This document shows positions 1 through 5,631 of a stretch of 6,010 nucleotides of DNA, in pieces. Source of the stretch: an uncultured Aeromonadales bacterium (lineage in GTDB: Bacteria; Pseudomonadota; Gammaproteobacteria; Enterobacterales; Succinivibrionaceae); contig CADBNP010000086.1 of NCBI GenBank assembly GCA_902796095.1, positions 1 through 6,010 on the forward strand, given 5' to 3'. Made by a program: the position numbers and the translations under genes. The notes beneath the pieces were generated by a model. That model was given only the letters and a program-made list of their open reading frames with translations. It had not been told where the DNA came from and made no database searches. Each line of letters starts with the position of its first letter. The stretch's first letter is position 1.

Positions 1-34
1 CCAGGGATCAAAAAAGAGCACACCGGACTAAAAG

Positions 35-1558
35 ATGTCAGAACTTCAGAAAAACATATATTCCGTCTCCAATCTTGTCAGGGCGATAAAAAAGAATCTT
101 GAAGGGGAATTCAAAGATATTACCGTAGTTGGAGAAATCACCAATTCAAAGGACAGGGATCTCCTGGAAAGAAGTGCCTACTGGTTTTTCTCAATCAAGG
201 ATGATACAGGAGACGGAGATTCCCAGATTTCCTGCTATATGAGCGGCTACTATGCGGCAAAAGCAAACTTTCTCCCCCTTAACGGCTACAAGGTAATACT
301 GCACGGCAAAGTTTCAGTATATGAAAAAAGCGGAAGCCTCAGACTGAATGTCACATCCATGCAGTTCGCGGGAGACGGAAAGCTCAGGGAGGAGTTTCTT
401 CGTCTGCAGAAAAAACTGCAGGAGGAAGGACTGTTCGATCCGGGTCTCAAAAGACAGATACCGTCATATCCGAATACCATCGGCATAATAACATCCGACT
501 CTGGCATGGCCCTCGGGGATATAATCCGACAGATTGTATCATCCCGCTTCGGCGGCAGGATCATCCTCTACCCGGCAATTGTACAGGGCATATCTGCACC
601 GGAAAGTCTGATTTCTCAGCTCAGAAGAGCCAACAGCGACGGTGTATGCGATGTTCTTATAATCGGCCGTGGAGGCGGAAGTTACGAAGAGCTTTTCTGC
701 TTCAATGATGAAAGACTTGTCCGCGAGGTGAGAAACTCAGTAATACCGGTTATCTCAGCCGTCGGTCATACTGAGGATCACTGTCTCTGCGATGATGCTG
801 CGGACTATTTTTGCCAGACACCGACTGCAGCCGGAGCATATGTGGTTGATGTATACAGAAGTCTCTGTTCCAGACTTCCTGAAATTCAGGACTGGCTGAC
901 AGACTACATTTTCAGAAAAGTTGAACAGCTGAGAACATTGACAGATCGCTGTGAACTGCAGCTCCAGAAAAAAAATCCGGAAAACACCATTGATGCCTGC
1001 CGAAGCATTCTTAATGATTTTCAGCACAGACTTGCAACCTCCGTCCGGAACACCGTCACAGCAGGCACCGGACAGTTGAACAGTCTTACGGTAAACCTCC
1101 ACAGAGTCTCCCCTCTGCAGCGAATTGCCGTCGGAAGAGAAAATCTTCTGTCTGCTGAAAAAACAGCAAAACTTCACGTCGAAAACAGGCTGAAAAATCT
1201 CACCGCCGAACTGGACAGAATCGAAAATTCACTGCTCAGAAGCACCCCTGATATTCTTAAAAAGCAAAAAGATCTTGAATTTATGGAGGAAAAGCTTCAT
1301 GGCGCGGCTGAGTCATTTCTGAACAGAGCGGGAAGCAGGATCGATGCCCTGGCTGTAAAGCTCAGTGCCATGAATCCACTGCTCAGCTCCAGATTTGCAC
1401 GGAGCATAACCACATCTGCCGACGGCAGACCGTTAAGTTCAGCCTCATCCGTTAATGTGGGAGATACAATTACCACCGTGCTGACTGACAGAAGCAGAAT
1501 CATTTCAAAGGTTCTGGAGATCCGATCCGGTGAAAATCAGCACCGAAACGGTTTGTAA
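35..1558 (+). CDS. xseA: Exodeoxyribonuclease VII large subunit (XseA)
   Basis: Large subunit of exonuclease VII, which with several copies of the small subunit XseB degrades single-stranded DNA from both ends to oligonucleotides in the cytoplasm. At 507 residues it is somewhat longer than E. coli XseA. Residues about 8-110 form the N-terminal OB-fold (VVGEITN at 31-37, FSIKDD at 52-57), and LFDPGLKRQIP (133-143) leads into the catalytic domain. The family's essential residues are all visible: Asp162 in GDII, Arg212 in GRGGGS, and His245 and Asp248 in GHTED. A long charged, probably coiled-coil region (about 275-450) is followed by the small C-terminal domain (DGRPLSSASSVNVGD, 463-477). The ATG at 35 gives the expected N-terminus, with a GGA 7 bases upstream as a weak ribosome site. 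Odd points: the usual GHETD is GHTED, Cys and His are crowded just after it (Cys250, Cys252, Cys260), and the usual RGY(A) signature near the C-terminus reads SSRFARS. sppA follows after 32 bases, probably in the same transcript. xseB is not in the window. Confidence 0.95.
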   Translation: MSELQKNIYSVSNLVRAIKKNLEGEFKDITVVGEITNSKDRDLLERSAYWFFSIKDDTGDGDSQISCYMSGYYAAKANFLPLNGYKVILHGKVSVYEKSGSLRLNVTSMQFAGDGKLREEFLRLQKKLQEEGLFDPGLKRQIPSYPNTIGIITSDSGMALGDIIRQIVSSRFGGRIILYPAIVQGISAPESLISQLRRANSDGVCDVLIIGRGGGSYEELFCFNDERLVREVRNSVIPVISAVGHTEDHCLCDDAADYFCQTPTAAGAYVVDVYRSLCSRLPEIQDWLTDYIFRKVEQLRTLTDRCELQLQKKNPENTIDACRSILNDFQHRLATSVRNTVTAGTGQLNSLTVNLHRVSPLQRIAVGRENLLSAEKTAKLHVENRLKNLTAELDRIENSLLRSTPDILKKQKDLEFMEEKLHGAAESFLNRAGSRIDALAVKLSAMNPLLSSRFARSITTSADGRPLSSASSVNVGDTITTVLTDRSRIISKVLEIRSGENQHRNGL

Positions 1559-1590
1559 ATAATCAAAAACTAAAAATAGGAATTGCATAT

Positions 1591-3480
1591 ATGTCTATCT
1601 GGGAATTTATCAAAACGGCATTCAGGTTCTGCAGAAACTGCCTGTGCTGGTATGTAAGGATCATAATCGGTCTTTCGGTATTTTTCTTTTCATTCTGCTT
1701 TATACTGTTCATCGTCGCCATAACTGTGGGAATGATGTCCGGTGATTCCCAGACTTCAGATAGCGAAGACAAAATCGTAAAAATAGCACCGAACGGCATC
1801 GTTACAGATCACCGCATCACAGATCGGAATGCAGAAATACTTTATGAAATAGGCGATCTGAAGCTTCCTTTTGCCTATACGGATGAAATTCTGGCAGCAT
1901 TAAAATACTCGGCTGAAGATCCGAAGGTAAAGGCCGTAATTCTGGATCTTTCCGGTCTTGACTACATAGATTACGGTGCAGCCATGATGCTGGGTAAAGC
2001 CATCAGCAACTTTAAAGAAAAGAGCAATAAAAAGATTCATGTCTACTCCACCTCTTATGGCCAGCATGACTACCTTCTTGCCAGTTACGGATCTGACATA
2101 ACACTGAATCCGGTTGGTGAAGTTTCCATTACCGGCTTGACGCTGTCCTCAACCTACTACAAGGAATTTCTGGACAAGTGGAAGGTTGAACCCTATGTTT
2201 TCAAATGCGGAAAATATAAGTCAGCCGTTGAGCCTTTTATCCGCAGCGACATGTCAGATGATACCAGGGAAAGCTATGACGCTCTTATCAGCAGCATGTG
2301 GGGAGATATTTCAAGGCAGATCGGTAAAAACCGAAAACTTGATGACAAAACAATTCTGAGAACATCAGATGACGAGCTGAAGGGGCTCAGCGAGGTTAAA
2401 TTCGACGGAGCCTTGTATGCAAAGAAAAGAGGCTTTGTGGACAACATCCTCACCCTTGAGCTTTTCCTTGATGACATAAACAGCAAATACAAAGGCTCTG
2501 CGGAGAAGATCCCGGTCATCAGCTACAAGAACTATCTTTATGATCTTGTAGCATCACGCTCCGATGTGCGCAATGTTCTGGATCTGTACTCCACCGGCAA
2601 AGACAAGAAGCAGACCGTCAAGGTCATCTACCTGTCAGGCGAGGTTACTTCGGTATCTCAGGATACCTACTACATCTCCTACGGCAATTACGCAAAAATG
2701 ATAAGGGATACGGCAAAGGATCCCAATGTAAAGGCCGTTGTGCTGAGAATCAACACACCTGGCGGCTCCGTTGTAGACGGCGTTCAGCTTACTGAAGCCT
2801 TCAAATATCTTAAAAACCAGGGCAAGCCTGTGGTTGTATCCATGGGTTCACTGACTGCTTCCGCCGGATACTATATGTCAGCAAATGCCAGCTACATTTA
2901 CGCTGAACCTACCACTCTAACCGGTTCCATCGGCGTGTTCGGAATCATTCCGTCCATCAGTGATACGGCAAAGGATTTCGGCTTCACCTTCGACATGGCT
3001 ACAAATAATCCTGAGCACTTTGTCAGTATCCTTCAGAAAATGAGTTCAAATGAGAAAGCAATCATACAGGGCAGTATTGACGATGCGTACTCAAAATTCC
3101 TGACAAACGTAGCAACAGGACGCAGTCTTCCTATGACCACTGTTGCTGAAATAGCACAGGGAAGAGTATGGTCGGGAACAGATGCAAAGACATTGAAGCT
3201 CGTTGATGAAATAGGATACCTTGACGACGCCATCAGCAAAGCTGCATCTCTGGCAAAAATTGACAAAGGCTATAAGGTTGTCATGGAATACTCAGGCAGG
3301 GAAGGAGCAGGATTCCTGAGTCAGTTGTTGTCTCATGCCTCTGCCTATGTAACCATTCCTCAGTTCATGATCCCTGATGAAATCAGAGAAATCGGAAAAT
3401 TCATGCTGCCTCAGAGCTCAAGAGTTCCTGCCAGCAGCAAGGCGAAGATTTACTCCTATACGACTGTACGTCTGGACTGA
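1591..3480 (+). CDS. sppA: Signal peptide peptidase SppA, 67K type (protease IV)
   Basis: Membrane-bound serine protease that digests signal peptides left in the inner membrane after preprotein processing. The 629 residues match the long, duplicated SppA of gammaproteobacteria, in which the N-terminal half supplies the catalytic lysine and the C-terminal half the serine. One membrane segment lies at about 24-48, after a basic N-terminus, so the bulk should face the periplasm. The catalytic lysine is Lys210 in GKYKSAVEPF, corresponding to E. coli Lys209. The nucleophile is Ser424 in LTASAGYY, corresponding to Ser409, and is followed by the conserved TLTGSIGVFG (442-451). RINTPGGSV (386-394) is the usual second-repeat strand and glycine turn. 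The ATG at 1591 has AGGA 9 bases upstream and gives the expected start before the membrane segment. The cytoplasmic tail has an unusual run of cysteines (Cys14, Cys17, Cys19). The gene sits 32 bases after xseA and ends just before a strong terminator. Identification is firm; the pairing with xseA is not the E. coli arrangement. Confidence 0.95.
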   Translation: MSIWEFIKTAFRFCRNCLCWYVRIIIGLSVFFFSFCFILFIVAITVGMMSGDSQTSDSEDKIVKIAPNGIVTDHRITDRNAEILYEIGDLKLPFAYTDEILAALKYSAEDPKVKAVILDLSGLDYIDYGAAMMLGKAISNFKEKSNKKIHVYSTSYGQHDYLLASYGSDITLNPVGEVSITGLTLSSTYYKEFLDKWKVEPYVFKCGKYKSAVEPFIRSDMSDDTRESYDALISSMWGDISRQIGKNRKLDDKTILRTSDDELKGLSEVKFDGALYAKKRGFVDNILTLELFLDDINSKYKGSAEKIPVISYKNYLYDLVASRSDVRNVLDLYSTGKDKKQTVKVIYLSGEVTSVSQDTYYISYGNYAKMIRDTAKDPNVKAVVLRINTPGGSVVDGVQLTEAFKYLKNQGKPVVVSMGSLTASAGYYMSANASYIYAEPTTLTGSIGVFGIIPSISDTAKDFGFTFDMATNNPEHFVSILQKMSSNEKAIIQGSIDDAYSKFLTNVATGRSLPMTTVAEIAQGRVWSGTDAKTLKLVDEIGYLDDAISKAASLAKIDKGYKVVMEYSGREGAGFLSQLLSHASAYVTIPQFMIPDEIREIGKFMLPQSSRVPASSKAKIYSYTTVRLD

Positions 3481-3502
3481 TTTTTAAGTTGCATTAAAAC
3501 AG

Positions 3503-3532
3503 AAAAACAGGGGGTGATCCTCTGTTTTTTTT
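3503..3532 (+). terminator. Intrinsic terminator after sppA
   Basis: The arms CAGGGG (3508-3513) and CCTCTG (3519-3524) pair as six base pairs with one G-U, around the loop GTGAT. The stem is flanked by five A on the left and a run of eight T on the right (3525-3532), so the A/T flanks extend it. It starts 22 bases after the sppA stop. Read on the minus strand the same hairpin has one A-C mismatch but ends in a T-run, so it could also stop transcripts arriving from the convergent block. Confidence 0.85.
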
Positions 3533-3633
3533 CTGTCAGAGAAAAAAATCGTCACGAACAGAAAAAGCTCTTAAAACAGCCAGAATACCGGAACAAAGCT
3601 TGACTAGTCACAGGAAAATCGAGGTACCATACC

Positions 3634-3774
3634 ATGTCAGCCATCGTACAAGTCCCTCACAGAGCAGGGAAAATCAAAATGACAAAGCCAGAAACCAAAG
3701 GGTCCGAATCAGCGTTATGCAGCGATAAAAGGAAAAATGCAGAAATTCAATATGCGAACAGATCACGAACATGA
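3634..3774 (+). CDS. Possible 46-residue small ORF (doubtful)
   Basis: An ATG at 3634 with GAGG 9 bases upstream opens a 46-codon frame ending in TGA at 3772-3774. The frame is open back to the TGA at 3601-3603. The predicted peptide is basic and hydrophilic, beginning MSAIVQVPHRAGKIK, with no membrane segment, signal peptide or family motif that I recognise. An internal ATG at 3679 could start a 31-codon version. It lies beyond the sppA terminator, and I found no promoter upstream. The length is within what chance gives in such a region, so this is recorded only because of the ribosome site and the absence of any other gene here. It could equally be a decayed fragment. Confidence 0.15.
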   Translation: MSAIVQVPHRAGKIKMTKPETKGSESALCSDKRKNAEIQYANRSRT

Positions 3775-3805
3775 TCTTAAGACGATGAAACCGAAATCTT
3801 CAGAT

Positions 3806-3829
3806 TGCAGGAGACTATATACCCCTGCA
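3806..3829 (-). terminator. Stem-loop downstream of the small secreted-protein gene
   Basis: On the minus strand TGCAGGGG (3829-3822) pairs with CTCCTGCA (3813-3806): eight pairs including one G-U, around an 8-base AT-rich loop. It begins about 20 bases after the stop codon of the small gene, where a terminator is expected. There is no proper T-run after it, so it may be a weak terminator or a 3'-end stabilising hairpin rather than a classical intrinsic terminator. Confidence 0.35.
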
Positions 3830-3848
3830 CACCGTATTACCCGGGAAG

Positions 3849-4103
3849 TTACCAGCGGTTCTTTGTTCCGGCCCTTCCGGTGTAAGGGTTTACATTACCT
3901 CTGACAGACCAGTTGTTGTTATGGTAGCCGTCCCTCCCTGAGCGGTAATGCGGAGCAACATATGTTCCGTTACTGCGGTGATATCCGCTGACATGAGACG
4001 GAGAATGATATCCTCTGCCGTTTCTGGCGCCGGCGGAAGGAGAAAAACACATAAGTGTAACGGCAACAAGAGAAATCAGCAAAGAAGCTGCAGTTTTTTT
4101 CAT
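3849..4103 (-). CDS. Small secreted protein with NPYTG-type motif, function unknown
   Basis: An 84-residue protein with a clear Sec signal peptide: MKK, a hydrophobic core (about 5-20), then SPSAGA with likely cleavage after Ala26. There is no lipobox cysteine at the right place. The mature part is only about 58 residues, rich in Gly, Asn, His, Tyr and Arg. It carries two motifs I recognise from uncharacterised proteobacterial proteins: GYHRSNGTYVAPHYRS (40-55) and NWSVRGNVNPYTGRAGT (64-80). It should be exported to the periplasm or envelope; its role is unknown. The start at 4103 is chosen because it begins exactly at the signal peptide and has a modest GAG 6 bases upstream. An in-frame ATG at 4181 would add 26 non-signal residues encoded across the hairpin after dapB, and is unlikely. 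The gene is 85 bases downstream of dapB on the same strand, so it may be transcribed by read-through or from its own unseen promoter. Confidence 0.78.
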   Translation of the reverse strand: MKKTAASLLISLVAVTLMCFSPSAGARNGRGYHSPSHVSGYHRSNGTYVAPHYRSGRDGYHNNNWSVRGNVNPYTGRAGTKNRW

Positions 4104-4137
4104 ACTAAACTCGAACTCAGAATCAGCGCATTCTCCC

Positions 4138-4162
4138 AAAAGGTCCGGTAAAAACCGAACCT
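4138..4162 (-). terminator. Probable weak intrinsic terminator after dapB
   Basis: On the minus strand AGGTTCGGT (4162-4154) and ACCGGACCT (4149-4141) form nine pairs with one G-U, around a TTTT loop. The stem runs into a short T-run (the last stem base plus 4140-4138) and then GGG. It lies about 27 bases beyond the dapB stop. The stem is good but the T-run is short, so termination is probably partial and would let some transcript continue into the small secreted-protein gene. Confidence 0.5.
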
Positions 4163-4188
4163 CTGGTCTGTAAGGGATCAAACGGATC

Positions 4189-5001
4189 TTAAAGACCCAG
4201 AACCTCCTTCATGGAATGAATTCTTTTTTCCGGATGGCGTCTTAGCCATAATGCAGCTCTTACCGCACCGGAAGCGAAGGTCATACGGCTTGATGCCTTG
4301 TGCGTAATTTCAACACGCTCACCAATATCAGCAAACATAGCTGTATGCTCACCCACTATATCCCCTGCTCTAATCGCGGAGAATCCGATGGTTCCCGGTT
4401 TTCTTTCACCTGTGATACCGTCACGGCCTCTGACTGAAATATCATTGAGATCCTTTCCTAAAACATCGGCAATGGCCTTTCCCATACTGAGAGCAGTTCC
4501 AGACGGAGCATCTACCTTGTGGCGGTGATGAGCCTCAATGATTTCAATATCGGCGTAACTGCCCATAACCTTTGTCGCCTGGGCGAGAAGATTGAACACC
4601 AGATTGACGCCCACACTGAAATTTGAAGCAAACACCATAGGAACAGATTTGGCGAAATCATCAATCTGACTGAGCTGTTCCTTTGAAAAACCTGTGGTAC
4701 CGAGAACAAAAAGCTTTCCATTCTCAGCAGCTATTTTAAGATGTTCCAGTGACGGTTCCGGACGTGTAAAATCAATTATAAGATCAAAGTCATCTGCTAC
4801 TGCAGCAAGATTATCCACAACAGTAACACCGTTTTTTCCAATTCCGGCAACTTCACCGGCATCGGCACCTATCAGGGAAGATCCCTTATATTCACTGGCT
4901 GCAGTAAGTTCACATTCGCCGCTCTGGGCAACGGCACTGATAAGACATTTACCCATCCTGCCGGCACAACCGGCAACTGCTATTCTTAATTTTTCGTACA
5001 T
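4189..5001 (-). CDS. dapB: 4-hydroxy-tetrahydrodipicolinate reductase (DapB)
   Basis: Cytoplasmic NAD(P)H-dependent reductase that converts 4-hydroxy-tetrahydrodipicolinate to tetrahydrodipicolinate, the second committed step of the diaminopimelate/lysine pathway, feeding peptidoglycan and lysine synthesis. The 270 residues are close to the usual length of about 270. The N-terminal Rossmann part has the nucleotide-binding loop GCAGRMG (11-17), IDFT (76-79) and GTTGFS (101-106). The substrate domain carries the family signature EAHHRHKVDAPSGTA (156-170), with His158 matching the E. coli general acid His159 and Lys162 matching Lys163. GEHTAMFADIGERVEITHKA (217-236) and FASGAVRAALWL (242-253) are also typical of the family. 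The ATG directly abuts the fklB stop codon, and AGGA 7 bases upstream lies within the end of fklB, which suggests coupled translation. A hairpin follows the stop. No odd or missing key residue was seen. Confidence 0.97.
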   Translation of the reverse strand: MYEKLRIAVAGCAGRMGKCLISAVAQSGECELTAASEYKGSSLIGADAGEVAGIGKNGVTVVDNLAAVADDFDLIIDFTRPEPSLEHLKIAAENGKLFVLGTTGFSKEQLSQIDDFAKSVPMVFASNFSVGVNLVFNLLAQATKVMGSYADIEIIEAHHRHKVDAPSGTALSMGKAIADVLGKDLNDISVRGRDGITGERKPGTIGFSAIRAGDIVGEHTAMFADIGERVEITHKASSRMTFASGAVRAALWLRRHPEKRIHSMKEVLGL

Positions 5002-5628
5002 TTACTGTTCCTTACTTTTCATCATGATCTCAAGAAGTTCAACCTCAAACACCAGGGTTGACTCAGGAGGAATTCCGCTGACTCCGCTGGAGCCATAGGC
5101 AAGATCCGCAGGAATGACAAAACGGTATTTACTGCCTACCGGCATAAGCTGAAGTCCTTCAATCCATCCCGGGATAACTCCATTAACCGGAAACTCAACG
5201 CCCCTGTCATTATTCTCAGTTGAATCAAAAACCTCACCGGTTACAAATGTACCCTTGTATTTTACTCTTACAATATCCTTCGGACCCGGACGATCGCCGT
5301 CAGCCTGCTTCAGGATTTCATACTGTAATCCAGATTCAGTTACGGTTACGCCAGGCTTTTCCCGGTTGGCTGCTAGATATTTCTCTCCATCCTCCTTAAA
5401 CCTGGCGGACATCTCCTTCTGCTTTCTGCTCATTATTTCATTAAATTCGGTAAAGGCATCATTGAGATCCTTCGGTGAAACCGCCAGGTTGAGTCCTTTT
5501 ATACCGTCGGTAAAGCCCGCAATGATGGCGTCCTCAGAAAAGCCCTCGAATTTCTGAGAGTGAAATTCCTGAGCAACACGTCTGCCAAGACCATAACAGA
5601 CCTTTTCCTGTAGAGTTTTAAATTCCAT
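5002..5628 (-). CDS. fklB: FKBP-type peptidyl-prolyl cis-trans isomerase, FklB (FKBP22) type
   Basis: Prolyl isomerase that speeds cis-trans isomerisation of X-Pro bonds during protein folding. The 208 residues match E. coli FklB (206) in length and architecture. The helical N-terminal dimerisation domain spans about 1-75 (YGLGRRVAQEF at 12-22, AIIAGFTDGIKG at 34-45), followed by a connecting helix (about 62-90). The FKBP domain is at about 97-200. Its active-site landmarks are present: VKYKG (122-126), VFDST (133-137), FPVNGVIPGWIEGL (146-159), LMPVGSKYRF (161-170), AYGSSG (177-182) and the final strand TLVFEVELLEI (191-201). There is no signal peptide, so it should be cytoplasmic, unlike the periplasmic FkpA. 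The ATG at 5628 has TTGGA 7 bases upstream and lies 3 bases after the acetyltransferase stop; its own stop codon abuts the dapB start. I recall fklB next to dapB in other gammaproteobacteria such as Shewanella, but could not check this. Confidence 0.93.
   Translation of the reverse strand: MEFKTLQEKVCYGLGRRVAQEFHSQKFEGFSEDAIIAGFTDGIKGLNLAVSPKDLNDAFTEFNEIMSRKQKEMSARFKEDGEKYLAANREKPGVTVTESGLQYEILKQADGDRPGPKDIVRVKYKGTFVTGEVFDSTENNDRGVEFPVNGVIPGWIEGLQLMPVGSKYRFVIPADLAYGSSGVSGIPPESTLVFEVELLEIMMKSKEQ
5009..5012 (-). promoter_or_regulatory. Ribosome binding site of dapB inside the end of fklB
   Basis: AGGA on the minus strand lies 7 bases before the dapB ATG, within the last codons of fklB. Because the fklB TAA touches the dapB ATG (TAAATG), ribosomes finishing fklB end on this site, as expected for translational coupling. 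Confidence 0.6.
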
Positions 5629-5631
5629 TTT

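Larger units (their letters stand above)
3533..3848. other. Convergent intergenic region without a convincing gene
   Basis: About 316 bases lie between the sppA terminator and the stop of the small secreted-protein gene. I see no tRNA, rRNA or recognised RNA motif. The stretch contains a perfect 10-base palindrome TGACTAGTCA (3601-3610), an inverted repeat TCCCT/AGGGA (3653-3657 and 3666-3670), an inverted repeat AGATCA/TGATCT (3760-3765 and 3772-3777), and a larger stem-loop at 3806-3829. The 9-mer TCACGAACA occurs twice (3552-3560 and 3763-3771). A 46-codon frame is listed separately. The region could be the remnant of a lost gene, an untranslated tail of the minus-strand transcript, or a small RNA locus; the sequence alone does not decide. 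Confidence 0.5.

Noticed and set aside
2..31. Open frame at the left edge ending in TAA at 29-31, readable as QGSKKSTPD followed 3 bases later by the xseA ATG.
   Set aside because: It could be the tail of an upstream plus-strand gene, but nine codons cannot show this, and other frames are also open here.
755..1177. 140-codon minus-strand frame inside xseA.
   Set aside because: It is antisense to the conserved catalytic and coiled-coil part of XseA, has no recognisable domain, and looks like a coding shadow.
3563..3601. AAGCT/AGCTT inverted repeat as an insertion-sequence or attachment-site end.
   Set aside because: It is too short, the arms are separated by a long spacer, and there is no transposase or integrase fragment or target duplication nearby.
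4104..4181. N-terminal extension of the small secreted protein from the ATG at 4181 (110 residues in all).
   Set aside because: The extra 26 residues would bury the signal peptide inside the protein and are encoded over the hairpin after dapB; the start at 4103 is far more sensible.
4694..5098. 134-codon plus-strand frame across the dapB/fklB junction.
   Set aside because: It is Ser/Pro/Ala-rich shadow sequence opposite well-conserved DapB and FklB residues, with no family motif.
5255..5557. 100-codon plus-strand frame inside fklB.
   Set aside because: It is antisense to the conserved FKBP coding frame, with no independent support.
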